A stretch of 64,000 nt of DNA. Source: Arcticibacter sp041902385. Its GTDB lineage: Bacteria > Bacteroidota > Bacteroidia > Sphingobacteriales > Sphingobacteriaceae. A program made the translations under genes and the position numbers. Where the stretch lies: positions 3,782,001 to 3,846,000 of the forward strand of contig NZ_CP169244.1 in assembly GCF_041902385.1 (NCBI RefSeq), in the 5' to 3' direction. The notes under the pieces are model-generated. The model did not search any database and was not told the DNA's origin. It saw only the letters and a program-made list of their open reading frames with translations. Shown piece after piece: positions 8,880 to 17,332 of the stretch (the first letter of the stretch is position 1; every line of letters begins with the position of its first letter).

Positions 8880-8999
8880 AGTTGTAGTGTTTATGTGATT
8901 AACAAGCGGCTGCCGGCTTTGTTGTCATTTTCTGCTGTCGACAGCTGGTTATCGCAAAACAAAGGGATGGCTTTTTAGTTAGGAGCATATAGGAACCTC

Positions 9000-9473
9000 A
9001 TGGAAAAAAAACTATCGGATCTGGAAGCGTATACCGACTTTGAGCGGGCAGAATGGCCTGTATTACGGATAGGGTGGGTGGCCATGGGCCTTTTTCTCCT
9101 GGCAGGCGTGCTCGGTCTTTTTGGTACGGGACTCTTTACTGAGCGCACAGAAGGCGATGCAACGTTGTCGGTACGTTACGAACGGTATCTCAGGTATTCC
9201 ATGAGCTCGGAAATAAATATCCATACAAGCGGCTTGGCGCGCGACTCTTCTCTCTGGATCAACTCTGATTACCTGAAAAAGGCGATGATCACTTCTGTGA
9301 ACCCTGAGCCCGAGTCGATGGACCAGCTCGATGGAATGCTTCGTCTGAAGTTTGCCTCCCGCTTCCCGTCGGATATTACCATCTATCTGCAGCCCGAAGA
9401 CTGGGGCCGTCAGGAGCTCACTATCCGCCTGAACGGCAGGAAAAAGACCATCAAACAGTTTATATATTTTTAG
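9000..9473 (+). CDS. Single-span membrane protein next to DUF421 gene
   Basis: A 157-residue protein with one hydrophobic helix near residues 22-46 (VLRIGWVAMGLFLLAGVLGL) after a short acidic cytoplasmic end. The remaining part would be periplasmic and strand-rich (RYERYLRYSMSSEINIHTSG, later ITIYLQPEDWGRQELTIRLN). I recognise no named domain. It ends nine bases before the DUF421 start and is probably co-transcribed with it, which suggests a partner role for the DUF421 protein. Confidence 0.7.
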   Translation: MEKKLSDLEAYTDFERAEWPVLRIGWVAMGLFLLAGVLGLFGTGLFTERTEGDATLSVRYERYLRYSMSSEINIHTSGLARDSSLWINSDYLKKAMITSVNPEPESMDQLDGMLRLKFASRFPSDITIYLQPEDWGRQELTIRLNGRKKTIKQFIYF

Positions 9474-9482
9474 GAGCTTGAT

Positions 9483-9944
9483 ATGGATTCTATCATTCTG
9501 CGTTCCGCCGTTATCTACATTTTTATATTCATCATCCTTCGCCTGGGCGGCAAACGTACAGTAGGCGAGATGACGACCTTTGATCTGGTGCTGCTTCTCA
9601 TCATCAGTGAGGCAACCCAACAGGCGCTCCTTGATGACGACCGCTCTATCACCGGGGGGATGATGGCCATTACCACCCTGGTGTTCATTGATATTGTCGT
9701 GTCCCTTTTTACGAATCGTTACAAAAGCCTCGATAACATCCTGAACGGTGTCCCGCTGATCATTGTGAAAGACGGTAAGCCCCTGATGGAGCGAATTGAG
9801 AAATCAAGGCTTCAGCTTGACGACATACTGGAAGCTGGACGTAAATTTCAGGGGGTTGAGAGCCTTGATCAGATCCGCTACGCTGTTCTGGAAAAGGATG
9901 GCACTATTAGTATTATTCCCAAAGAACGAACTACCACCGAATAA
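9483..9944 (+). CDS. DUF421 (YetF-like) membrane protein
   Basis: A 153-residue protein of the DUF421/YetF family. It has an N-terminal hydrophobic part with the family signature (LRLGGKRTVGEMTTFDLVLL), a second and third helix, and a C-terminal cytoplasmic domain starting near VPLIIVKDGKPL. YetF-type proteins are inner-membrane proteins linked in Bacillus to spore germination or envelope state, but no enzymatic function is established. It is the middle gene of a three-gene unit. Confidence 0.85.
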   Translation: MDSIILRSAVIYIFIFIILRLGGKRTVGEMTTFDLVLLLIISEATQQALLDDDRSITGGMMAITTLVFIDIVVSLFTNRYKSLDNILNGVPLIIVKDGKPLMERIEKSRLQLDDILEAGRKFQGVESLDQIRYAVLEKDGTISIIPKERTTTE

Positions 9945-9952
9945 CATACACT

Positions 9953-10144
9953 ATGGCATCCGATTTTTTTATGATCCTGATAGATGGAAAACCAACGCGG
10001 TTTGAAAAAAGAAGAGTAATTGAGATAGCACCATATCCCGGAGGAACAAAGCTCACCATAGAAGCCTCTCATACCGAGGAGGAGCCTCTTATTTATTTCA
10101 CCCCCGAGGAGTATGATATGGTGATGAAGTCGTACCTGGGATAG
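9953..10144 (+). CDS. Small conserved-looking protein, last gene of the DUF421 unit
   Basis: A 63-residue soluble protein with an alternating strand pattern (SDFFMILIDGKPTRFEKRRV, then IEIAPYPGGTKLTIEA). It starts nine bases after the DUF421 stop and ends directly before a strong terminator, which supports a real gene in the same transcript. No family recognised. Confidence 0.65.
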   Translation: MASDFFMILIDGKPTRFEKRRVIEIAPYPGGTKLTIEASHTEEEPLIYFTPEEYDMVMKSYLG

Positions 10145-10190
10145 AATAAAAAGTAAAGGCAGGCTCAGCGGCCTGCCTTTACTTTTTATT
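10145..10190. terminator. Bidirectional intrinsic terminator
   Basis: A perfect 20-bp stem (10145-10164 with 10171-10190) surrounds a TCAGCG loop, with A-rich and T-rich ends on both sides. It sits between the rightward DUF421 unit and the leftward SPW-repeat gene and can serve both. Confidence 0.92.
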
Positions 10191-10204
10191 CTTTTAATTA
10201 AAGA

Positions 10205-10594
10205 CTAATGGGCATGACGGACCCCGGTAGTATGTGCATAGTGACTGGTGTGCGGAGTGCGTGCGGTGAAGAGTCCGGCTCCAATTTCCATGATACCCAG
10301 TATCAGGTGCGGCAGATAGACCTCAGAGGCGAACCCGAACAGCCATGGAGATGCTGCCAGCACGATCCCTGCAAGGATATCCATCGTCAGGTGGGTAGAC
10401 ATGGAGATGGTCTTTGACAAGTCTGCCTCGTAGTTGGTAAAGAAAGATAACAGGATGATCATGGCGCCGACGATCATGGGAACATATTGCGCCGCTCCTC
10501 CGTCGTTAAAGTTTAACAGCCAGGGGGCTGCCAGTAAGAAAATTCCCATTAAGTAATCTAATACTCCGTGGAAACGGGTGCTGATAAATCTCAT
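10205..10594 (-). CDS. SPW-repeat membrane protein
   Basis: A 129-residue integral membrane protein with two repeats of the SPW type: LMGIFLLAAPWLLNF near residue 15 and LAGIVLAASPWLFGF near residue 75, each followed by another helix, giving about four membrane spans. The C-terminus is histidine-rich (HTSHYAHTTGVRHAH), which may bind metal, but this is only a guess. The function of the family is unknown. Monocistronic, convergent with the DUF421 unit. Confidence 0.8.
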   Translation of the reverse strand: MRFISTRFHGVLDYLMGIFLLAAPWLLNFNDGGAAQYVPMIVGAMIILLSFFTNYEADLSKTISMSTHLTMDILAGIVLAASPWLFGFASEVYLPHLILGIMEIGAGLFTARTPHTSHYAHTTGVRHAH

Positions 10595-10798
10595 AATTCT
10601 GATTTTTGTTTTACATAGGTTTACACCATGATGTTCAAATCCTGTACCAGAACGGCATCACGGGGTCAACGCCCTCCTTAAACAGGTATTTCTCCCCCGC
10701 TTTCAACGCATTTGTGCGTGCCGCTCATGCATCTTTCTTCTGATCATGTCCTGACTGTTCGACGCCCGCGAGGATATACAATTAAATTCGTGCCCCTT

Positions 10799-10813
10799 TG
10801 AGTGCTCAGCTCA
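10799..10813 (+). repeat. Short repeated hairpin motif, copy B (upstream of proB)
   Basis: TGAGTGCTCAGCTCA, preceded by CGTGCCCC, 29 bases before the proB start. It has the same TGAG-(N7)-CTCA form as copies at 3184 and 20190. The rest of the 247-base spacer shows nothing recognisable. Confidence 0.5.
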
Positions 10814-10841
10814 CCGATGTTTTTCTTAGTTTTAAGGCTGT

Positions 10842-11933
10842 ATGGACTTAAACTATAAGCGCATCGTGATCAAGATAGGGTCTAACGTACTGACCCGTGA
10901 TGACGGACTTCCTGATATTGAGCGGATTGAACATATTGCAGGACAGGTTGCTGCTCTCAAAGAGCAGGACAAAGAGGTGATCATTGTTTCTTCGGGCGCT
11001 GTTGCATCAGGCAGGAGCGTACTTTCGTCTGTAGGTGAGAAGTTTGATGCTGTGGCAACCCGTCAGCTTTTTGCCGCTATCGGTCAGGTGAAGCTCATCA
11101 ATACCTACTCCGAGAAGTTTGGTAATCATGGCTTGCTCTGTGCGCAGGTCCTGGTTACGCGTGAGGACTTTCGCGACCGGCTTCACTATCTGAATATGAA
11201 GAATTGCTTCGGCATTCTACTTCAGAATAATGTGATCCCTATTGTGAATGAAAACGACGTGATCTCGGTCACCGAGCTGATGTTCACTGATAATGATGAG
11301 CTGGCAGGCCTGATCGCGTCCATGCTCAGAGCCGATGCGCTCATCATCCTGACAAATGTCGACGGCATCTTTAACGGGGATCCTTCTTTGCCCGGCGCCG
11401 AGGTGATCCGGTACGTGGATCCTTCTTTTTCTGATTTCAGCAGCTTTATCACCACCAGGAAATCTCAGTTCGGCAGGGGAGGAATGGTTACCAAGTCGGG
11501 CATTGCGCATAAAACAGCTAAACTCGGTATAGCGGTTCATATTGCCAATGGTAAAACAGAGGATGTGCTCCTGAAGCTTGTCAGCGACGAGGTGCTCAAT
11601 ACCTGCTTTGTGCCGGCACGCAAGGCCTCCGGAAAGAAGCGCTGGATTGCCAGCTCTGAGAACTATGCAAAAGGAGTGGTGCAGATCAATGCTGGTGCCC
11701 GGCAGGCGCTGTTGTCTTCAAGGGCAAGCAGTCTTCTTCCGGTTGGTGTAGTGGCCATCCTACAGGACTTTAAAAAGGGTGACATCATCAAACTGGTGGA
11801 CGAGAGCCTGCACCAGGTGGGCCTCGGAATTGCTGAATATGGATCAGAGAAGGCAAGCGCACTTATTGGCCTGCAGAATCAAAAAGCGCTGGTTCATTAC
11901 GATTATTTGTTTATAAATCCCGACATTAGTTAG
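10842..11933 (+). CDS. proB: Glutamate 5-kinase
   Basis: Catalyses ATP-dependent phosphorylation of glutamate to gamma-glutamyl phosphate, the first step of proline synthesis. The 363-residue product has the amino acid kinase fold from residue 1 (KRIVIKIGSNVLT, then IIVSSGAVASGR) with the nucleotide segment LIILTNVDGIFNGDPS and KSQFGRGGMVTK, and a C-terminal PUA domain (about residues 270-355, INAGARQALLSSRASSLLPV). Length and domain order are normal. It is followed after three bases by proA, forming the usual proBA pair. Feedback inhibition by proline is known for the family. Confidence 0.95.
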   Translation: MDLNYKRIVIKIGSNVLTRDDGLPDIERIEHIAGQVAALKEQDKEVIIVSSGAVASGRSVLSSVGEKFDAVATRQLFAAIGQVKLINTYSEKFGNHGLLCAQVLVTREDFRDRLHYLNMKNCFGILLQNNVIPIVNENDVISVTELMFTDNDELAGLIASMLRADALIILTNVDGIFNGDPSLPGAEVIRYVDPSFSDFSSFITTRKSQFGRGGMVTKSGIAHKTAKLGIAVHIANGKTEDVLLKLVSDEVLNTCFVPARKASGKKRWIASSENYAKGVVQINAGARQALLSSRASSLLPVGVVAILQDFKKGDIIKLVDESLHQVGLGIAEYGSEKASALIGLQNQKALVHYDYLFINPDIS

Positions 11934-11936
11934 GTT

Positions 11937-13186
11937 ATGGAACTTCTATCCCTCTTTACATCCGCCCGGAAGGCAAGCCGCGCTCTCCGTGTTCTCGATA
12001 ACGCAAAACTGACTCACGTTCTGAATGACCTGGCTGACGAAACAGTTCGCCGGATACCGTTTCTCCTCAAAGAAAATCAGAGGGATCTGGAAAGGATGGA
12101 CTCGCAGGATCCTAAATATGACCGTCTGAAACTGACAGAAAAGCGGATCGAAAGCATAGCGGATGATATGCGCAATGTGGCAGCCATGGAGTCGCCGCTT
12201 GGTAAGGTATTAATGGAGAGAACATTATCCAACGGGCTATCGCTTAGTAAGGTAACGGTTCCGCTTGGAGTGGTGGGGGTGATCTATGAAGCCCGCCCTA
12301 ACGTTACGTTTGATGTCTTTTCACTTTGTTTTAAGAGCGGGAACGTATGTGTGCTGAAAGGGGGAGTGATGCGGTGTTTTCCAATGAGGCAATCGTGTCT
12401 GTTATCCATGAAGTGCTGACCAGAAATGGTGTAGACCCGTCTGTTCTGGTGCTGCTGCCTGCCGACAGGACAGCTACCGAGGCGCTCTTGCAGGCTACAG
12501 AATACGTGGATGTCCTGATTCCGCGCGGAAGTCAGGCGCTGATTGATTACGTAAGGCAGAACGCCAGAGTGCCTGTTATCGAAACGGGTGCGGGAATTGT
12601 GCATACCTACTTCGATGAAACGGCTGACCTGGAGAAAGGAAAGCGGATCGTCTTTAATGCAAAGACAAGGAGGGTAAGCGTTTGCAACGCACTCGACTGC
12701 CTCATTGTTCATGAGGCCAGGCTTGCCGATCTTCCGGCGCTCACTTCAGCCCTTGCCGGGGCAAACGTGACCGTATATGCGGACGAGCCGGCCTTTCACT
12801 CATTGAGCGGAGCTTACCCGTCTGACTTGCTGCAACAGGCAGACGAGCGGCATTTTGGTACGGAGTTTCTTGACTATAAGCTGGCTGTAAAGACCGTTAG
12901 TTCTCTTGCTGAGGCACTTGATCATATTGAGCGATTTAGTTCAAGGCACAGCGAAGCAATCGTTTCGGAAAGCGATGAGAATATGCAGACCTTTCTCAGC
13001 TCTGTTGATGCGGCCGCGGTCTATGCCAACGCTTCGACTGCCTTTACGGACGGTGCACAGTTCGGACTGGGGGCAGAAATAGGCATCAGCACCCAGAAAT
13101 TACACGCTAGGGGACCTATGGCCCTGGCTGAACTCACCAGCTACAAATGGCTGGCAGTAGGACAGGGACAGGTGCGGGAAAGCTGA
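11937..13186 (+). pseudogene. proA: Glutamate-5-semialdehyde dehydrogenase, frameshifted in this sequence
   Basis: Reduces gamma-glutamyl phosphate to glutamate semialdehyde with NADPH, second step of proline synthesis. The gene is split over two frames: 11937 to about 12360 gives the N-terminus up to FKSGNVCVLKGG, and the next frame resumes with SDAVFSNEAI through the catalytic Cys region (RRVSVCNALDC) to NASTAFTDGAQFGLGAEIGI and the C-terminus. One missing G in the run at 12360-12364 (five seen, six expected) explains the break. With that base restored the product is 416 residues, normal for ProA, and no other lesion is seen. I therefore suspect a base-calling error more than true gene loss, because proB beside it is intact. 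Confidence 0.85.
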
Positions 13187-13195
13187 ACAGGCAGG

Positions 13196-13723
13196 CTATA
13201 CGGCCAGCGCAGGGTATCTTTTCTCCAGGAGATAGAAGCCTCCGAAAAGAAGCGTGCCGTAAATAGCGTCTGCAATCAGCATGTTACGCAGGAAAGGAAG
13301 TCCCATGATGTATGATTCAATTACTCCCTGAAGGTTGTGGGGGTACCAGGGATAAAGAAATGCGAAATTGGTGATCAGATAGAAGATCACAGCTCCTGCA
13401 ATTGACGCCAGCGCAATTGAAACCGGGCTCACCTTTCTGGTGATCATCACTCCGCAGCCTACCATGCATACAAATGCGGCATATACAACAGGCCTTGTTG
13501 AATCCCAGCCCAGGAAAAGATCTGAAATGATCATGGCCAGCAAAGGCATCAGAAATGCAAGTTTCTTGTTCTCAATTTGCGCACCCGCAAATACAGCCAG
13601 TGCTCCAACTGCCGTGAAGTTCCAGATATTGGGAAGCAGTAAAGGCAGAGCTCTTGTGCATGCTGCGGCAACGATCAGTAAACTCAAAACAAGAAAGCGG
13701 GAAGTCTGTATTTGTCGAATCAT
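13196..13723 (-). CDS. DUF6580-like integral membrane protein
   Basis: A 175-residue protein with about five hydrophobic helices. It carries the pattern NIWNFTAVGALAVFAGAQIE and MPLLAMIISDLFLGWDST, which resembles the substrate-binding (S) subunits of ECF-type vitamin transporters and the DUF6580 family. No ECF ATPase is nearby, so transport and substrate are not shown. Convergent with proA, ten bases between stop codons. Confidence 0.7.
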   Translation of the reverse strand: MIRQIQTSRFLVLSLLIVAAACTRALPLLLPNIWNFTAVGALAVFAGAQIENKKLAFLMPLLAMIISDLFLGWDSTRPVVYAAFVCMVGCGVMITRKVSPVSIALASIAGAVIFYLITNFAFLYPWYPHNLQGVIESYIMGLPFLRNMLIADAIYGTLLFGGFYLLEKRYPALAV

Positions 13724-13746
13724 AATACAAAGTTAAAAGTTATAAG

Positions 13747-13808
13747 CGAATCTCAAAGCTGAAAGCAGAAAGCTCAAAGCAGACTCTGATAGCTGATAGC
13801 CGATAGCT
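13747..13808. repeat. Degenerate AGCTGATAGCC tandem repeat, left of IS110
   Basis: Imperfect 10-11 base units of the forms AAGCTGAAAGC, CTGATAGC and CCGATAGCT. The same repeat resumes at 15246-15319 to the right of the IS110 element, so one array was split by the insertion. It is non-coding. Confidence 0.75.
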
Positions 13809-13867
13809 CCTATGTTTGCAGGGTAAAGAAAAGTGCAGATATTGAGGAGATAAAAGAGATAAGATAC

Positions 13868-14060
13868 CGATAAATTTGAAGAAAAAAGTGAAAAAGGGTG
13901 AGAGCACACTGATCGCTAAGCAACCTCAAGGTATGCAGACTTTCAGATCTCAGCCTCATCCTTTTTACTCTCTTAGAGTTTGAACAGAATGTAAGGAATA
14001 CCGATAGGGGTATATCCAGGATATCCAACCAGGAGAAAAAACGGAGAGAGACTTTCACTT
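13868..14060 (+). ncRNA. Candidate bridge RNA of the IS110 element
   Basis: IS110-group elements with a long left end encode a bridge RNA there, whose two loops pair with target and donor DNA. Here, 13888-13902 (GTGAAAAAGGGTGAG) pairs with 13955-13968 (CTCATCCTTTTTAC), closing a loop of 52 bases, and 13995-14002 pairs with 14008-14017 (GGAATACC with GGGTATATCC). The first loop contains CTGATCGCT (13909-13917), one base different from the CTGATAGCT of the flanking target repeat, as a target guide might. Ends and guide assignments are my inference from inspection. Confidence 0.4.
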
Positions 14061-14078
14061 TGAAAAAAGAGAATTGGT

Positions 14079-15128
14079 ATGAAAATCGTAGTAAAGCAAG
14101 TCGTGGGCATTGATGTAGCCCAAAAAGAATTAGTTGTATCACTAGGAAAAATGGACCAGCAATGGACTCCCCAGCTTTCCGGACATAAAACTTTCACCAA
14201 TAACAGCAAAGGATTTAATGACCTGCGTGAATGGGTAAAGAAGTATACCGATGAACAAGTAGAGGTACGTTACGTGATGGAATCTACAGGAGTGTATCAT
14301 GAAGCACTAGCCTACTATCTTGTCGGGCAAGAATGTGCAGTAAGTATCATCCTTCCCAATAAGATCAGTAATTACTTCAGAACCTTGCAGGTAAGGACTA
14401 TTACAGACAAAAGTGCCAGTGAAGCGATCTGCCTGTTTGGTTTAGAACGCAAGCTGGAAAACTGGAAGCGCCCATCTCCTCTCTATAAACGGCTCAGGCA
14501 GCTTACCCGAGAGAGGGATCAGCTGCAGCAGGAGTTAACCCAACTACAAAATCAGAAGCATGCTGAAATGGCTGAAGCAGAGCCTAATCAAGGTACTCTT
14601 AGCAGGCTTGAGATACGGCTGAAGTTGTTAAAGGATCAGGCAACAGAGATCTGGACCGAAATCAGTGAAATGCTGCTTGAAAATCAAAAAGTAAGCGCAG
14701 CAGTCAAACTTCTCACTAGCATTCCAGGTGTAGGCCCTCTAACGGCAGTGACCGTACTGGCAGAAACTAACGGCTTTGATCTTATCCGTAATCAAAGACA
14801 ACTGACCGCCTACGCTGGCCTAGACGTAAAAGAGAAACAATCCGGCACTTCAGTAAAGGGAAAGGCTCAAATATCTAAAAGAGGGAACAGGCATCTTAGG
14901 AAAGCAATGCATTTTCCTGCCCTTACTGCTATCAGGCATGATCCCCACTTTAAGGCGGTCTACCTCAGGATTATAGAGAAACAAAGTATTAAGATGAAAG
15001 CTGCGGTAGCTGTGCAAAGAAAACTGCTGGCCTTGATGTTCACTCTTTACCGGAATGGCAACCTCTACGATAAAGACTATTTACAAAAAGTACCGGTACT
15101 AAAGAATGTAGAACGACAAACAGCTTAA
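14079..15128 (+). CDS. IS110 family transposase (DEDD/serine type)
   Basis: A 349-residue recombinase. The N-terminal RuvC-like half shows GIDVAQKELVVSL (first Asp), VMESTGVYHEALAYYL (Glu) and TITDKSASEAI (Asp). After a coiled coil rich in Gln and Leu near residues 140-190, the C-terminal Tnp domain shows LTSIPGVGPLTAVTVLAE, LTAYAGLDVKEKQSG and SKRGNRHLRKA with the conserved Ser. Length and motifs are complete. The enzyme, guided by a bridge RNA in its family, joins the circular element to a target without staggered duplications. Confidence 0.93.
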   Translation: MKIVVKQVVGIDVAQKELVVSLGKMDQQWTPQLSGHKTFTNNSKGFNDLREWVKKYTDEQVEVRYVMESTGVYHEALAYYLVGQECAVSIILPNKISNYFRTLQVRTITDKSASEAICLFGLERKLENWKRPSPLYKRLRQLTRERDQLQQELTQLQNQKHAEMAEAEPNQGTLSRLEIRLKLLKDQATEIWTEISEMLLENQKVSAAVKLLTSIPGVGPLTAVTVLAETNGFDLIRNQRQLTAYAGLDVKEKQSGTSVKGKAQISKRGNRHLRKAMHFPALTAIRHDPHFKAVYLRIIEKQSIKMKAAVAVQRKLLALMFTLYRNGNLYDKDYLQKVPVLKNVERQTA

Positions 15129-15245
15129 AATAGTTAGAGTAGCAATCAAAGATCGCTACTCTAAACAGGCTGGCTCAAGGCCGCCTTGGTTATACAAAAA
15201 TAGTAATAATTATTTTTCCTTTATTTGGTTCTTAACACAGAATCT

Positions 15246-15319
15246 GAAGGCTGATAGCCAAAAGCCGAAAGCTGATAGCCGATAGCTGATGGCTGATAGC
15301 CAAAAGCTGATAGCTGGTG
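15246..15319. repeat. Degenerate AGCTGATAGCC tandem repeat, right of IS110
   Basis: Continuation of the array at 13747-13808, with units such as GGCTGATAGCC, AAAGCTGATAGCC and GATAGCTGATGGC. It ends before the terminator of the response regulator gene. Confidence 0.75.
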
Positions 15320-15343
15320 CGACACGGGCCGCAGGCAAAAAAA

Positions 15344-15372
15344 GATCCCACATCGCAGGAGCGGGTGGGATC
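15344..15372 (-). terminator. Terminator of the NtrC-type regulator gene
   Basis: GATCCCAC (15344-15351) pairs with GTGGGATC (15365-15372). On the minus strand the stem is followed by seven T residues. It lies about 20 bases after the stop of the leftward gene. Confidence 0.85.
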
Positions 15373-15393
15373 GGGATTTATAAACTATATATA

Positions 15394-16779
15394 CTATTCT
15401 GACCGTTTTAAACCGTACTTGTCGATCTTGCTGTAAAGGTGACTTCTTTGAATGTCAATATCATCGGCAGTCTTCGACACGTTCCAGTTATTCTTTTCGA
15501 GCTTGTACTTGATATAATCTTTCTCGGCCTGGTCCTTGTATTCCTGGAAGCTAGCAAAGCGGTCAAAGTCCATATAGGAAGTCTGCACATGCTGCGTTTT
15601 TGCTTCGCTGCTCTGCGGACCTGCAGGATTGGCAAAGGTGAAGACGTCGTTCTCGGTGATGACCTTGTCGCTCAGGATGATCAGACGCTCGATCATGTTC
15701 CTAAGCTCACGGATGTTTCCGGTCCAGGGGAGCGACTTCAGTGCTTCCATAGCGCCTTCGCTGAACTTCTTGGGCGGCATGCCGTATTCGGCGCAGATCT
15801 CTTCGCAGAAGCTGCCTGCAATGATCGGAATATCCTCCTTCCGCTCAGTGAGCGGCGGCACATGGATCAGGATCACGCTCAGCCGGTGGTACAAGTCCAT
15901 CCGGAAGTTGCCATCCTCGATTTCTTTCAGCAAGTCTTTATTGGTAGCGGCTACAACCCTTACATCTACTTCAATCTCCTTCTCGCCTCCAACCCGTGTT
16001 ATCTTGCTTTCCTGCAAAGCCCGCAGAACCTTTGCCTGGGCAGAGTGGCTCATGTCGCCAATTTCGTCAAGGAAGAGGGTGCCTCCGTTGGCTTGTTCAA
16101 ACTTGCCGATCCGTTGTTTTACTGCTGAGGTGAACGAGCCTTTCTCATGCCCGAACAGCTCGCTCTCGATCAGTTCAGAAGGGATTGCCGCACAGTTCAC
16201 CTCGATGATGGGGCCGTTAGCGCGGTGCGATTTCTCGTGAAGCCATCGGGCTACCAGCTCCTTGCCGCTTCCGTTTGCACCTGTGATCAGGACTCGAGCA
16301 TCGGTAGGGGCAACCCGGTCAATGGTATCTTTAATTTTTTGTATGGCGGGTGAGTCGCCAAGTATCTCTCTTACTTTGCTTACTTTACGCTTTAGAACTT
16401 TGGTTTCTGTTACCAGATTACCGCGCTCAAGCGCATTCCGCACCGTTATCAGCAGACGGTTCAGATCGGGTGGTTTGGATATAAAATCGTACGCGCCCTT
16501 TTTACTGGCTTCCACAGCAGTCTCAATCGTGCCATGGCCCGAAATCATAATAAAAGGAAGATCTGGTTTTACCGCAAGACCCTCCGAAAGGACTTCCATC
16601 CCGTCCATCCGGTTCATCTTGATGTCACAAAGTACAAGGTCGAGATTGCTCTTCTTGATGATCTCCAGCCCGTCTATCCCGTTATCTACATCTTCTACCT
16701 CATAATCTTCGTATTCCAGTATTTCCCTCAGTGTATTGCGTATTGCACGCTCGTCGTCAACAATAAGAATTTTTGCCAT
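15394..16779 (-). CDS. NtrC-family sigma-54 response regulator
   Basis: A 461-residue two-component regulator. Domains: receiver (residues 1-120) with D8-D9, the phospho-acceptor D52 in LVLCDIKMN and the lysine of SKPPD; AAA+ sigma-54 activation domain (about 140-365) with Walker A GANGSGKE, Walker B GTLFLDEIGDM and the arginine-finger region; and a Fis-type helix-turn-helix at the end (NVSKTADDIDIQRSHLYSKI). The sigma-54 contact loop reads GSFTSA instead of GAFTGA, so the second glycine of the motif is Ser. No sensor kinase is adjacent, so its signal is unknown. It is followed by its own terminator. Confidence 0.92.
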   Translation of the reverse strand: MAKILIVDDERAIRNTLREILEYEDYEVEDVDNGIDGLEIIKKSNLDLVLCDIKMNRMDGMEVLSEGLAVKPDLPFIMISGHGTIETAVEASKKGAYDFISKPPDLNRLLITVRNALERGNLVTETKVLKRKVSKVREILGDSPAIQKIKDTIDRVAPTDARVLITGANGSGKELVARWLHEKSHRANGPIIEVNCAAIPSELIESELFGHEKGSFTSAVKQRIGKFEQANGGTLFLDEIGDMSHSAQAKVLRALQESKITRVGGEKEIEVDVRVVAATNKDLLKEIEDGNFRMDLYHRLSVILIHVPPLTERKEDIPIIAGSFCEEICAEYGMPPKKFSEGAMEALKSLPWTGNIRELRNMIERLIILSDKVITENDVFTFANPAGPQSSEAKTQHVQTSYMDFDRFASFQEYKDQAEKDYIKYKLEKNNWNVSKTADDIDIQRSHLYSKIDKYGLKRSE

Positions 16780-16888
16780 AATGCTCTAGGTTTGAAACGC
16801 AACAGGCTACATAATGTTTTAAAAATGTATACAAATATATACAGTTTTTTTATACCATTTATCCGGCCAATATCACTATTTTAAAAGA

Positions 16889-16920
16889 CAAAGCCGCTGC
16901 GTTTTTGCGCAGCGGCTTTG
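16889..16920 (-). terminator. Terminator of rnpB
   Basis: A perfect 13-bp stem, CAAAGCCGCTGCG with CGCAGCGGCTTTG, around TTTTTG. It lies just past the 3' end of the RNase P RNA on the minus strand, followed by T-rich sequence. Confidence 0.88.
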
Positions 16921-16922
16921 TT

Positions 16923-17293
16923 GTTGCCTGTAAGCCGGGTTCTGTTCTCAGCAAGCTGAGCTTCTATCATTTATCTTCTCCTGACATCGCTGTCAGGCTC
17001 TAACGACCTACCCGCTGACGCGCCGGCGAAAACCGCACAAGGACGAGCAGCCCTTAATCATCAGCTTATTTGGTCTTTCAACTCCTGGGGTTTACCGCGA
17101 TGCATGTCGCCATACAAAGCCGTGAGCTCTTACCTCACGTTTTCACCTTTTCCCAGATGCTGCGCACCCGGGTAGTTTATTTTCTGTGGCACTTTCCGTA
17201 CGCATTACTGCGCCCTTCCTGTTAGGAAGCAGGATGCTCTGTGTTGCCCGGACTTTCCTCCATCCCCCGAAGGGACAGCGATAGAACAGCATT
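16923..17293 (-). ncRNA. rnpB: RNase P RNA (bacterial class A)
   Basis: The catalytic RNA that removes 5' leaders from tRNA precursors. Read on the minus strand, it has the universal 5' core GGAGGAAAGTCCGGGCAACA (near 17256-17237), the central GTGAAAACGTGAGGTAAGAG region, the AAACCCC segment, GCGGGTAGG (CR IV side) and the 3' core AGAACCCGGCTTACAGG (near 16943-16927). The span of about 370 bases is typical. A TATCTTTG -7 box lies immediately upstream and a terminator immediately downstream. End positions are within a few bases. Confidence 0.93.
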
Positions 17294-17294
17294 C

Positions 17295-17302
17295 AAAGAT
17301 AC
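17295..17302 (-). promoter_or_regulatory. -7 promoter box of rnpB
   Basis: TATCTTTG on the minus strand fits TAnnTTTG and sits 2-9 bases before the inferred 5' end of the RNase P RNA, the expected distance. No clear -33 element. Confidence 0.5.
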
Positions 17303-17332
17303 TATAATTTTCTGGTCGCAGGGCCGCGGCTT

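Larger units (their letters stand above)
13809..15245 (+). mobile_element. IS110 family insertion sequence
   Basis: Boundaries are inferred from the repeat array that the element interrupts. The left flank ends GATAGCT at 13808 and the right flank resumes GAAGGCTGATAGCC at 15246; joining them restores an unbroken repeat (GATAGCTGAAGGCTGATAGC). A CT dinucleotide stands at both junctions (13807-13808 and 15244-15245), as expected of the core of IS110-type recombination. There are no terminal inverted repeats, which is normal for the family. Size about 1437 bases, with a long left non-coding end (270 bases) and a short right end (117 bases). The transposase is intact, so the copy may be active. 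Confidence 0.75.
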
